From positions 1-64,000 of the forward strand of contig NZ_JACEFB010000004.1 of NCBI RefSeq assembly GCF_013694095.1: DNA of 64,000 nt, in the 5' to 3' direction. The first letter of the stretch is position 1; every line of letters starts with the position of its first letter. This stretch comes from Thermogemmata fonticola (lineage in GTDB: Bacteria; Planctomycetota; Planctomycetia; Gemmatales; Gemmataceae). This document shows positions 9,541 through 17,833 of this stretch, piece by piece. The notes beneath the pieces are model-generated. The model was given only the letters and a program-made list of their open reading frames with translations, searched no databases and was not told the origin of the DNA. The translations under genes were made by a program, and so were the position numbers.

Positions 9541-9893
9541 GCTGCCTCCTGGAAGCCGACGATCAGAGTCGTCCCCACGCGGGCGGTGGGAGCGCGGAGA
9601 TTGCCGCTAGGGCCGAGCAAACGCCGGAGCAATTCCTCCTCCGCGGGTTTCTCCTGCCGCAGGTCCCACTGCTCCACCTTCTGCCCCCGTGTGACAATCA
9701 GCCGGCTTATCCCAGGGAGCAATCCCAACGCCTCCTGCGGACCGTAGCGGACTTTGCTGGCATTGACGCTTTCCCGCACCGAAACCTGCGCGCGCTCCAG
9801 GAACTCCTGGGCCTTCTGGCAGGTCATTCACCCTTTGCGTTCGTAGAGCCAATCGATGGCTGGCGGTGCTGCCCCGGGGTGACGACGAGTCAT
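9516..9893 (-). CDS. ArsC-family selenoprotein (thioredoxin-like fold, UGA = Sec)
   Basis: A conventional reading gives only a 103-residue frame starting MTCQKAQEFL. Upstream, the same frame continues through one TGA (9828-9830) to an ATG at 9893 preceded by a strong GAGGAGAGGAGG site. The joined product is 125 residues and reads IDWLYERKG-U-MTCQKAQEFL, giving a UxxC redox motif at the place where relatives known as ArsC family (seleno)proteins carry Cys or Sec. The C-terminal LLGPSGNLRAPTARVG contains the conserved cis-Pro-like segment of this fold. The role is probably thiol/selenol redox, and the substrate is unknown. No ribosome site of comparable quality precedes the internal ATG at 9827. 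Confidence 0.85.
9794..9812 (-). promoter_or_regulatory. Candidate bacterial SECIS hairpin
   Basis: On the minus strand, CCAGG-AGTT-CCTGG forms a 5-bp stem, extendable by two pairs across a bulged A. The loop starts 23 bases after the UGA and has G as its second base. Bacterial SECIS elements are known to sit immediately 3' of the UGA with such spacing and a G at the start of the loop, so SelB recruitment here is plausible. Confidence 0.6.
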
Positions 9894-10120
9894 GGCGGTG
9901 TTCCCTCCTCTCCTCAGATTTGTCAAAATGGTGCTCGCAACGCGTCTGGGATGCTGCGCCGTCCCTCTTCAAAGCCAAGCGTTGTGTGACATCGAGCGGA
10001 ACAACCGAGTTGTTTTTCCCTCCTCCGAAGAAATATCGGTTGTTTCACCTCCCGGGGATGACCTGGGCATGATCCAGCAGTCCAGCAGCAGCCCAACCGG
10101 ATCCGCCACGCCGTCCGGTC

Positions 10121-11023
10121 TCACGTCTCGAGGCCGCGGAGGACCAACTGGAACTGTTCCGCATCGCGGAAGGTGCCGGTATCAGGATCATAGGCGCGGC
10201 GGAGGACGTGAAGCCCAGGGCCATCCAGGCGGTATTCGAGATAGCCGGCCCGTCCCCGTTGGGTGGCGCTGCCGGCTCCGATGGTCGGGCAGGGGAGGTC
10301 TGCGCCGGCATCCAGGTAGTACCAGCGATGGCGGTGGCCGTGGAGCCAAAGGCTGATGCCGCAGGACTCAATCCAACGGCGGGCGTCGGCGGCGTCGCGC
10401 AGGCGGCGGTGCCAGCCTTCGGGACGGCGTTGTTCCGTCAGCAGGGGGTAATGGCAGACGGCGATCCGCGGGCCAGGGTCCAGCTTCTGGCAGAGTTTTT
10501 GGAGGTCCTGCCACTGGGAAGCCCCCACACTGCCGCTGGCATCCCAGAAGCCGACATGGGGGCGGGCCGCGTGCAGGGCGATCAGCCAGACCGGCCCTAT
10601 GCGGCAGGCAAAGGGATAGGGGCGCTGGGACAGTCGGAGACCGCATTGCCAGGGGGCAAAGAGGCGTTCAAAGGCACCGGATCGTGCTGCCGCTGCCACG
10701 TAGTAGTCGTGATTCCCCGGTACGGCGACACCGGGGCAGGGCGCATTCTCGGCCAGTCCCAACAGGCGAGCGGCTTCTTCCAGTTCCGCCGGAAAACCGA
10801 GGAGGGATGCATCCCCGCTGAAGATGACGGCGTCGGGCTGCCGCTGGAGGATTTCCGTGTGCAACAGCCGGGTCAGGCGCCCCGCTTGAGCCAGGCGCGC
10901 TCCCCGGCCCAAAAGATGGATGTTGATCCAGCCCATCAGCCGCTTGTTGCACCACTCCCGCCAGCTCTTGCTCCGCGGCGCCGCCGTCACGTGAATATCG
11001 CTGAAGTGCAGCAATCGCACCAT
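10121..11023 (-). CDS. Metallophosphoesterase
   Basis: A calcineurin-like phosphoesterase of 300 residues. All five metal-site motifs are present in order: HFSDIHV (residue 6), FSGDASLLG (about 70), GNHDYY (about 105), CHYPLL (about 195) and LHGHRHRWY (about 230). Such enzymes hydrolyse phosphodiesters or phosphomonoesters with a dinuclear metal centre. The substrate cannot be inferred. No signal peptide is seen, so it is probably cytoplasmic. It stands alone, on the strand opposite the SDR gene, with 262 bases between the two starts. Confidence 0.92.
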   Translation of the reverse strand: MVRLLHFSDIHVTAAPRSKSWREWCNKRLMGWINIHLLGRGARLAQAGRLTRLLHTEILQRQPDAVIFSGDASLLGFPAELEEAARLLGLAENAPCPGVAVPGNHDYYVAAAARSGAFERLFAPWQCGLRLSQRPYPFACRIGPVWLIALHAARPHVGFWDASGSVGASQWQDLQKLCQKLDPGPRIAVCHYPLLTEQRRPEGWHRRLRDAADARRWIESCGISLWLHGHRHRWYYLDAGADLPCPTIGAGSATQRGRAGYLEYRLDGPGLHVLRRAYDPDTGTFRDAEQFQLVLRGLET

Positions 11024-11285
11024 AACACCCTTTACAATCGGCGCTCTGTCTTCAGACTATCGAGCAGGGGCCAAGGGAACAGGGCCGGCATGTTCCGCCG
11101 CCGAGCGAGAAGCCGACCCAAAACCGGCGGAACACCCCGCAGCCGGAGAGGCGGCGGCATGCAGGTCCGGACGGGAAAAATGGGGCTGCCGGCAGAATAG
11201 GCCAGCGGAACGTTCCCGCCGAACAAGGGCGAGGGAGCGTCGGAAAGAGGAATCCATCCCCGGAAGACCCACGGAGAACGGAGCG

Positions 11286-12050
11286 ATGATCCGGTACGAT
11301 TTCAGCGGGCGGGTGGCCCTGGTCACGGGCAGCTCGCGCGGGATTGGCGCGGCGATTGCCACGGCGTTTTCCGCCGCGGGAGCCACGACGATCGTGCATT
11401 ATTGGAACGATCCCAGCGGGCAGAATCGGCGGGACGCTGAGGAGTTGGTCCAGCAGTTACAGGCCCGCGAGCAGGCGCCGCCGGTGCATCTGCTGGCCGC
11501 GGATGTGCGGGAAGCCGCGGAGGTCGAAGCCCTCATGCGGCAGGTGCAGGAGCGCTGCGGCGGCCTGGATATTCTAGTCAACAATGCCGGTATTCTCCGC
11601 GATCGCAGCCTGCGCAAAATGACCCTGGAGGACTGGCACGCCGTCCTGCGGACCAATCTCGACGGCGTCTTCTATTGCTGCAAGTATGCCGTGGACATCC
11701 TGCGGGAGGGGGGGCGGATTGTGAACATCGCCTCGGTGGCTGGACTTGTCGGCTTTCACGGCCAGACCAACTACGCCGCGGCGAAAGCTGGTGTCATCGG
11801 TCTGACACGCGTGTTGGCCAAGGAGCTGGCCCGGCGGCAGATCACCGTCAACGCCGTCGCCCCCGGCGTCATCCAAACCGCCATGCTCGGCGAACTCCGC
11901 CCGGAAGTCCTCGCCGAGTACCTCAAGCAAATCCCCGTGGGACGCCTCGGCACGCCCCAGGATGTCGCCCATGCCGTCCTGTTCCTCGCCAGCGACGAAA
12001 GCAGTTACATCACCGGCCAAGTCTTGCCCGTCACCGGCGGCTGGATCTGA
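11286..12050 (+). CDS. fabG: SDR family oxidoreductase, FabG-like 3-oxoacyl-ACP reductase
   Basis: A classical short-chain dehydrogenase of 254 residues. It shows the cofactor loop TGSSRGIGAAIA, the NNAG motif, IVNIASVAGLVGF with the catalytic serine, YAAAKAG with the catalytic Tyr and Lys, and the C-terminal DESSYITGQVLPVTGGW typical of FabG-like reductases. The basic residues after the glycine loop suggest NADPH. FabG reduces 3-oxoacyl-ACP in fatty-acid synthesis, but the family is broad and a different alcohol/ketone substrate is possible because no other fab genes are nearby. Confidence 0.9.
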   Translation: MIRYDFSGRVALVTGSSRGIGAAIATAFSAAGATTIVHYWNDPSGQNRRDAEELVQQLQAREQAPPVHLLAADVREAAEVEALMRQVQERCGGLDILVNNAGILRDRSLRKMTLEDWHAVLRTNLDGVFYCCKYAVDILREGGRIVNIASVAGLVGFHGQTNYAAAKAGVIGLTRVLAKELARRQITVNAVAPGVIQTAMLGELRPEVLAEYLKQIPVGRLGTPQDVAHAVLFLASDESSYITGQVLPVTGGWI

Positions 12051-12227
12051 ACCGACTGGACGCTAACCGACCGGACTCGAAACCGATGGGGTGAAACTGT
12101 TCCTGGCCGTCGGTGAGAGAGTGCCGGCACCATCCGCCTCTCAGACTGCGTCTGGCAACAAGCGACGGCGGGTGAGACATCACCGTGACCGAGAAGTAAC
12201 GGTATTGCCAGTGAGGTCGATATCCAC

Positions 12228-12797
12228 TCAGAGAAATTCGACATACTGCCGCAAAGCAGAGACAGTTTGCCCCAGCCCCTGCCTTTCCAGAGATTTGAGG
12301 TACTGTTCGACGGTCAAGGGTGGGTTTTTGAGACTCTCCCTCTGCTTCTTGGCTGCGGAGCAGACAAGGTGAGGGGCTAGATCGAGCAGGTACAGGATAA
12401 ACTCGTCCGGATGTTGGGCTTCGATCCCATATTTAGCTAGCGTCTCTTTCGGAAAGTCCGCGAGATTGGCCGTGACAATCACACTGGCACCCGCACGGAT
12501 TGCAGCGGCGAGGACGTGTCTGTCGTCCGGGTCGGGAAGAGTTAGCGCTCCGATGAGGTCTTCGTAATCCGTGACCAGGCAATCTCTGACATGGGCATTC
12601 ATAAGGTCGCGGATACGTTCGACTTGGGCTTGAGCGATGTCCGGATAGTCCTTCCGAACGTTTCGCATCCATTCTTCGTGGATAGCGTTGGTCCACTTGG
12701 CACGGAATAAGCCCGTGAGCGCCAAGTACATGAGCAGGCTCCGGAGCGGAGCCGGGTAGAGGACGCTGGCGTCGTAAACAACGGTGAGTTGGTTCAC
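12228..12797 (-). CDS. PIN domain protein, probable toxin
   Basis: The first 140 residues form a PIN-like RNase domain: VVYDASVLYPAPLR supplies the first Asp, the centre has TLPDPDDRHVLAAAIRAGA with the conserved acidic cluster, and VIVTANLADFP closes the site. PIN domains cut RNA with Mg2+, and as toxins they inhibit translation. At 189 residues it is longer than VapC, with a C-terminal helical extension. It starts at a GTG two bases after the stop of the HTH gene upstream, so the two are translationally coupled. A toxin-antitoxin role is inferred. Confidence 0.85.
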   Translation of the reverse strand: MNQLTVVYDASVLYPAPLRSLLMYLALTGLFRAKWTNAIHEEWMRNVRKDYPDIAQAQVERIRDLMNAHVRDCLVTDYEDLIGALTLPDPDDRHVLAAAIRAGASVIVTANLADFPKETLAKYGIEAQHPDEFILYLLDLAPHLVCSAAKKQRESLKNPPLTVEQYLKSLERQGLGQTVSALRQYVEFL

Positions 12798-12799
12798 TG

Positions 12800-13273
12800 T
12801 CAGTAGCCCATGCCACCGAGTTCCTGATCGAGGGCGGACAGCTCTTCCAAGACCTTCAGCCGCTCCTCGTCATCCTTCTGTTTGTAGGCCATTAGGTCAT
12901 CGAAGCGAATGCGGCGGTGCTTGCCGACCATGCGGTAGGGGATTTTGCCTTCGTCAAGCAACTTGATCAGATACGGCCGGGAGACGAGGAGCAAGTCGGC
13001 GGCTTGCTGCGTGGTCAGCTCGACATGGGTGGGGATCAGCGTCACGGGATTGCCTTTGGCCATCTGGCTCAGGATGTCCGCGAGCAGTCGAAGGATCGAC
13101 AGCGGCAGCGTGACGGTCTCTTCCGGCTTGTCGGTCGGCTGGATGCGGAAGCGGACGTTCTTCTTCCTCCCCTGGAGCAGCTTGGCGAGCTGCTGGCTGG
13201 CTTCCTGGGCCAGCCGCGTGTCCTCCGGTGTCGGGGTGATGGTCGCAGGAAATGCGCCGAGCATGACCGTCAT
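12800..13273 (-). CDS. Excisionase-type helix-turn-helix protein, probable antitoxin
   Basis: A 157-residue protein. The C-terminal half has a MerR/excisionase-like HTH (LTTQQAADLLLVSRPYLIKL, then EGKIPYRMVGKHRRIRFDDL), the common DNA-binding module of this antitoxin class. The N-terminal half is helical (EASQQLAKLLQG). The ATG at 13273 was chosen because GGGAGGAG precedes it; the longer frame to 13312 lacks this. It is immediately upstream of the PIN gene, fitting an antitoxin that also represses its own operon. Confidence 0.85.
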   Translation of the reverse strand: MTVMLGAFPATITPTPEDTRLAQEASQQLAKLLQGRKKNVRFRIQPTDKPEETVTLPLSILRLLADILSQMAKGNPVTLIPTHVELTTQQAADLLLVSRPYLIKLLDEGKIPYRMVGKHRRIRFDDLMAYKQKDDEERLKVLEELSALDQELGGMGY

Positions 13274-14034
13274 CTTTGTGGCTCCTCCCGTTTCTCTCTT
13301 CCCACCCTGCATTCTATCGGCTCATCGCAATAATCGCAATCAACGAAGCCATCGCCAGGGGCCAGAAACCTCGGAGAAAGCATACCGCAGCCGGTGATTT
13401 GACCGGATGGAACCGAGTCGACGGGAAGCGGTGGGGTTCTTTCCCAGAGAAGAGAGTGGCCGACTGCCGCGGACAAACGAAAAGGCAAAAAAGACAGCCG
13501 GACCGATGTCAGCAGAAGGACGCTGCCCACCTTCCACTGGATCAGTCCGGCCTGTCGCTCCCACATGAGAGGCGACGCTGCCAAACGCCCCTCGCTAGAT
13601 ACGATGCGCGCCGCCGCCGGTTTATTGTCCCGTTGTCGGAAAATTTTTTGGTCCCGTTCCCGAACACCTCTGGCTACGTTATGGCTCGCCGCTCTTTCGC
13701 TTCACTTTTGCCCGGCAAGGTTTGCAGCCCCCGCCCTTTTTGATCCGCCGGAATCTCCCCGCTCTTCGCCCTCCTTATAGAGTGGCAGAAAGCGGATAGG
13801 GCGGTGGATGGTGCGGGTTTCCCTGCCTGCTGCCGCCTTGGGAGGTTCCCCAGGCACCACGGGGCGAAGGGCCGCTGGGGAAAAGAGGGAGCGCGGCGGA
13901 GGGGAGGTAGAAACCTGGACCAGGTAGAAACCTGGACCCCAGGAAAGGCAGCGGACGGCAGGACGAATCTCCGGGGTCCCAACCGGCCCTGGGGAGGCTG
14001 ATACTGGGGCCATTTTAGCGAGGAGGACAGAGCG
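13274..14034. other. Long gap with a 17-bp tandem duplication
   Basis: No supported gene in 760 bases; the open frames here look random. A unit AGGTAGAAACCTGGACC occurs twice back to back near 13905-13938. The region upstream of the HTH/PIN operon (about 13275-13330) should hold its promoter, and TTTTGGTCCCG-type AT-rich tracts occur near 13640. AGGAGGA precedes the next gene. Confidence 0.45.
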
Positions 14035-14958
14035 ATGCGTGCGATCCAGCGGGAGCAGGGTGTGTGGAGTCGGCGTGAGGTGGTGGGAGCCGGGTTGGCC
14101 GCCGCGATCGGGGGAGTGAGGCTCGCCGCTGTCCAGGCGGCGAACGACCCGCCGGCCCAGGAGGCGCCAGTCCGCTTCCGCCTGGGCCTGGTCACCTACA
14201 ACGTGGCCAAGGACTGGGATTTGCCCACGGTGCTGCGCGTCTGCCAGGAAGTTGGGATCGCCGCGGTGGAGTGCCGGACGACCCACAAGCATGGCGTGGA
14301 ACCGTCCTTGACCGCCCCCCAACGCCAGGAGGTGAAAAAACGCTTCGCGGATGCCGGGATCATTTTCTGGGGTTGCGGCACGGTGTGCGAGTTCCACGCG
14401 GCGGACCCCGCAGTGGTGCGGAAGAACATCGAGGAATGCAAGCGGTTCATCGACCTGGTTCGGGACCTGGGCGGCAAGGGGGTCAAGGTGCGTCCCAACG
14501 GCGTGCCCAAAGGCGTGGAACCGGCCCGGACCTTCGAGCAGATCGGCAAGGCCCTCATCGAGTGCGGCAAGGCCGCCGCCGACGCTGGCGTGGAAATCTG
14601 GGTCGAAGTCCACGGTGCCGTCACGCAAATCCCCCAGAACATGCGCACCATCATGGAACATTGCCAGCATCCGGCGGTGGGGGTCTGCTGGAACTCCAAC
14701 CCCACGGATGTCAACCGCGGGTCCGTGGCGGAGGCCTTCGCCCTCTTGAAGCCCTACCTCAAATCCTGCCACATCAACGACCTGGACAATGACGCCCGCG
14801 GCACTTACCCCTACCGCGAACTCTTCCGCCTCCTCCGCCAGTGCGGTTACGACCGCTTCACCCTCTGCGAAGTGGGCCGAGCTTATCCCGATGTCGCCGA
14901 AGGAACCGCCTTCCTGAAGCGGTACAAGGAGCAGTGGCAACGCTTAGTCCAGGGATGA
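14035..14958 (+). CDS. Exported sugar phosphate isomerase/epimerase family protein
   Basis: A xylose-isomerase-like TIM barrel of 307 residues. A twin-arginine style leader (VWSRREVVGAGLAAAIGGV) suggests Tat export. The barrel contains EVGIAAVECRTTHKHGVEP, KGVKVRPNGVPKG, EIWVEVHG, GVCWNSNPTDVN and FTLCEVGRAYPD, which match the pattern of metal-binding Glu/His/Asp residues in the AP endonuclease 2/isomerase superfamily. Planctomycetes carry many exported proteins of this family. The substrate is unknown. GAGGAGGACAG precedes the ATG. Confidence 0.88.
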   Translation: MRAIQREQGVWSRREVVGAGLAAAIGGVRLAAVQAANDPPAQEAPVRFRLGLVTYNVAKDWDLPTVLRVCQEVGIAAVECRTTHKHGVEPSLTAPQRQEVKKRFADAGIIFWGCGTVCEFHAADPAVVRKNIEECKRFIDLVRDLGGKGVKVRPNGVPKGVEPARTFEQIGKALIECGKAAADAGVEIWVEVHGAVTQIPQNMRTIMEHCQHPAVGVCWNSNPTDVNRGSVAEAFALLKPYLKSCHINDLDNDARGTYPYRELFRLLRQCGYDRFTLCEVGRAYPDVAEGTAFLKRYKEQWQRLVQG

Positions 14959-15323
14959 GGCCGCTGCTAGTCTTCGACCGCGCCACTTCCCCTCCATGCG
15001 TTTTGTCCCCCCGACTGAGTTAGTCCCGATTGAGTCATTCCCTCCGGCGGAGCCGGCCCCTCCTGGCTAAGTCATTCTCTCCGGCGGAGTTGGCTGGAGA
15101 TCGGCCCGCGCCTCCCTTTTCCCCTCCTGTTTCCCTCCTTTTCCGGCGAGCGGAAAGACGCTTTTTCCAGCGGATGGCCGGCTTCCTACGGACATTGCCG
15201 GAGGCGGGGGAGTTCGGGGACAATCTTGGGCGTATGGCACGGTGCCTTGAGACAAGGCGGAACTTACCCGCGAGGGGCGAACGGACGGAATCCGGCCGCT
15301 GGGGCGGCAGAGAGGAGGCGAAA
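14959..15323. other. Gap with a short direct repeat
   Basis: No supported gene. The string CTCCGGCGGAG, itself a palindrome, occurs twice (near 15041 and 15077) within longer similar units starting GTCATTC. AGAGGAGGCGAAA precedes the next start. Confidence 0.4.
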
Positions 15324-15764
15324 ATGGCGGTGCTCACCAATCACCAACTGGCGGAACTATTGCGGGCACGTGCTCAGCATTTGGCGCAGGAGGGGGCCAA
15401 CGTGTATCGGGTCCGGGCGTTGCGGCGGGCGGCTCTGGTGCTGCTCGGTCTGCCGTGGGAAGCCGCCGAGCTGGCCACCCCCCAGGGACGCAAGGTGCTG
15501 GAACGCATCCCTGGCATCGGGCGGGGCATTGCACGCACCCTCTGCGAATGGGTCCGCCGGGCGCACCAGGAAGCGGAAAGCGCTTCCGTTCCGGTGCCTT
15601 GTGGGGAAGCTTCTTCCTTTCCCAGCTTTCCCAGGCAGCAAGGAGAAGGTTCCTCCCTCCCGGTGCGGCTAGGGGAAGGTTCTGCCCTGGCGGCCCAGCC
15701 CGATGTCGGCAGCCTGTCAGCCGCGGTGGAGAGGAGCGGGAGCGAGACCCAGCCCGTAGGTTGA
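15324..15764 (+). CDS. Stand-alone PolX N-terminal-like helix-hairpin-helix protein
   Basis: A 146-residue protein. Residues 1-80 resemble the first domain of PolX/DNA polymerase beta: LTNHQLAELLRARAQ, then a helix-hairpin-helix LERIPGIGRGIARTL that binds DNA backbone. No polymerase palm or PHP nuclease domain follows. The last 60 residues are low-complexity, with repeats of the type GEGSSLPVRLGEGSA. It could be a small DNA-binding protein or a truncated polX whose remainder has been lost. AGAGGAGGC supports the ATG at 15324 and rules out the longer upstream frame. Confidence 0.75.
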   Translation: MAVLTNHQLAELLRARAQHLAQEGANVYRVRALRRAALVLLGLPWEAAELATPQGRKVLERIPGIGRGIARTLCEWVRRAHQEAESASVPVPCGEASSFPSFPRQQGEGSSLPVRLGEGSALAAQPDVGSLSAAVERSGSETQPVG

Positions 15765-15848
15765 GGCATGGTCCCGGCCCAGGAGCGGCCCCCTTTCCCG
15801 ACCCAGGAGCGGCTCACGGAATACCCCGGATGCTTTGCTAGCGCACTG

Positions 15849-17003
15849 TCAGGATGGAGCGGACTTCAGGGGGGAGGGGGCAAACGGCCCGCGGGGGGTG
15901 TAGGCGTGGAGGTAGGCGTTGTCGGAGAAAGCCGCGATGGACGCTTGGGCGAGGTGGAGGGCGTCCGACATGAATCGGGCGGCGCGGCCCTGGAGGGGGA
16001 CTCGGCCCGTGGCCAGCAGCAGAGGAGCGAGGTACACATGCCATTCATCGATGGCATCGGCCTGCCAGAAGGAGGAGAACAAGGTTGGGCCTCCTTCCAC
16101 GAGGACGTGGGTGCATCCGCGCCGGCCGAGGTCGTCCAGCAGAGCGGAGATGGAGAGCCGGGGAGCGGAAGGATCGGCGGGGGATTGCAGCGGCAGGGGG
16201 ACGATTTCGACGCCGGCCGCTTGCCAGGCGGCGAGGCGGGGCACGGCTTCGGCGGTGGTGTAAACCAGGGTGGGCACTTCGCGGGCGGTGCGCAGGAGCT
16301 TGGCCTCCGAGGGCAACTGTCCGCTGGCCGACACCACCACTCGCCGCGGCTTGCGCGGTGTGGGCAGTTGGGGGATGAGCAGCGGATCATCAACGCGCAC
16401 CGTCTTCGCCCCCACAATGATGGCATCCATCACGCCGCGCAACTTATGCACGTGGTACCGGGAGGCCTCGTTGCTGATCCAGTACGAGTGCCCACTGTCA
16501 CTGGCCAGACACCCATCCAGACTCATGGCCCATTTGGCATGCACCCAGGGCTGGCCGGTGGCGACGCGCTTCAGGTAGGCGGCATTGAGGCGGCGGGCTT
16601 CGACTTCTCCCACACCGACAATCACCTCGACCCCGGCCTCACGCAGGCGCTGAAACCCTCTCCCCGCCACCGCGGGAAAGGGATCGGTCATAGCGGCCAC
16701 CACCCGGCGAATCCCGGCGGCCAGGATCGCTTCGGTGCACGGCGGCGTCTTGCCGTGGTGACAGCACGGCTCCAGCGTCACGATCAGCGTCCCGCCGCGG
16801 GCGCGCTCCCCAGCTATCTCCAAGGCTATGATCTCGGCATGCGGACCGCCGTACTCCTTATGGCAGCCCGACGCTATATAGCGCCCCTCGGCGTCCAGGA
16901 TCACGGCCCCGACCAGCGGATTCGGCTCCACCCTGCCGCGCCCCCCGCCCGCCACCCGCAGGGCCTCTTTCATAGGCTCCAAGTAACGATCGGGAGAATC
17001 CAT
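15849..17003 (-). CDS. ribD: Bifunctional riboflavin deaminase/reductase RibD
   Basis: RibD carries out two consecutive steps of riboflavin synthesis: deamination of the pyrimidine from GTP cyclohydrolase II and NADPH-dependent reduction of the ribosyl group. The 384-residue product has the deaminase zinc site GGPHAEIIAL and EPCCHHGKTPPC (residues 50-85) and the reductase domain with WAMSLDGCLA, IVGAKTVRVDDP and VLVEGGPTLFSSF. The ATG at 17003 was chosen because the family starts there; the frame runs on to 17480 without homology. No FMN riboswitch was found upstream. Confidence 0.94.
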   Translation of the reverse strand: MDSPDRYLEPMKEALRVAGGGRGRVEPNPLVGAVILDAEGRYIASGCHKEYGGPHAEIIALEIAGERARGGTLIVTLEPCCHHGKTPPCTEAILAAGIRRVVAAMTDPFPAVAGRGFQRLREAGVEVIVGVGEVEARRLNAAYLKRVATGQPWVHAKWAMSLDGCLASDSGHSYWISNEASRYHVHKLRGVMDAIIVGAKTVRVDDPLLIPQLPTPRKPRRVVVSASGQLPSEAKLLRTAREVPTLVYTTAEAVPRLAAWQAAGVEIVPLPLQSPADPSAPRLSISALLDDLGRRGCTHVLVEGGPTLFSSFWQADAIDEWHVYLAPLLLATGRVPLQGRAARFMSDALHLAQASIAAFSDNAYLHAYTPRGPFAPSPLKSAPS

Positions 17004-17419
17004 CGGACTATACCCTGCGTATTGGCTCAGCCCACCTGCCGCTACCGAAAATCGAACCCCACGATGAAAGTATGGCCAACTTGCAACGGTAATAATTATA
17101 CCTCGCGGACAGGAAACCTGTCCCACACGCCTCCGGTCTCGGCGCTGGGAAAGCCGCAGGAAACGGCGACTCATGCCGGCCAGCGGTGCCAAACGTGCCA
17201 GGAAAGCAGGCGCTGGTTGTGACGTGCCGCAGTCACTCGAATTTCTGCCAGAAGGTGGATTTTCCGCTGACTGTATACTAACAGTACCGGGAATGCCGAT
17301 AACGGAGAGAAATCGGACTGGAGTGAGGGGACGGAGCAGAAGAAGCCACGAATAATAAGGGCAAGACCAGCGGAAAGGTCTTGGCCGGATCGTTTGACTT
17401 GGAGAAGTGGTGACGAGTG
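17004..17419. other. Divergent region between ribD and the ArsR gene
   Basis: No gene supported. A hairpin GGACAGG-AAA-CCTGTCC lies near 17107-17123. An inverted repeat ACTGT-ATACTA-ACAGT lies near 17271-17286, upstream of the ArsR gene, and might be its operator. GGAGAAG at 17401 is the ribosome site for the ArsR gene. Confidence 0.4.
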
Positions 17420-17809
17420 ATGATGGAATTGCGTGAAGCGCGGCCCATTGCCCGAATGCTCGCCGGGTTGAGCGAACCAACCCGTTTGATGATCGCCTTG
17501 TGCCTTTTGGAACGGCCGCATTACGTGGGCGAGTTGTCCGAAATCCTGAAGATGCCGATGGTGAATGTGTCGCATCATTTGGGGGTCCTCAAGCAAGCCG
17601 GTCTGGTGGAGGATACGCGGGAAGGGCGCCGGGTGCTCTACCGCCTGCGGGAGGGAGTTCTGGATGCGGCCAGCGGACCGGACACCCACGTGGTGCTCAA
17701 CCTTGGTCCGTATCGCCTGTGGATCACGGAACCTCCGCCTGTGCAACCGGTGAATTGGCAGCAGGGGCGCAAGCGGGGCCGGCCCCGGCGGCATAAACGC
17801 TCTCACTAA
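17420..17809 (+). CDS. ArsR-family winged-helix regulator
   Basis: A 129-residue transcription factor. LSEPTRLMIALCLLERPHYV begins the ArsR fold; LSEILKMPMVNVSHHLGVLK is the recognition HTH and EGRRVLYRLREGVL the wing. ArsR repressors usually release DNA on binding a metal or metabolite. The ELCVC metal motif of classical members is not visible, although ALCLL has one Cys, so the signal is unclear. The basic tail RKRGRPRRHKRSH may add DNA affinity. Start codons GTG 17417, ATG 17420 and ATG 17423 are all possible. It lies 24 bases before the MATE pump gene and may control it. Confidence 0.9.
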   Translation: MMELREARPIARMLAGLSEPTRLMIALCLLERPHYVGELSEILKMPMVNVSHHLGVLKQAGLVEDTREGRRVLYRLREGVLDAASGPDTHVVLNLGPYRLWITEPPPVQPVNWQQGRKRGRPRRHKRSH

Positions 17810-17833
17810 GCCGGCGGTCGCTACAATGACGCA

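Noticed and set aside
15768-17222. Plus-strand frame of 484 residues
   Set aside because: It is opposite ribD, whose catalytic motifs are clear.
17004-17420. FMN riboswitch upstream of ribD
   Set aside because: None of the conserved RFN element blocks were found on the minus strand.
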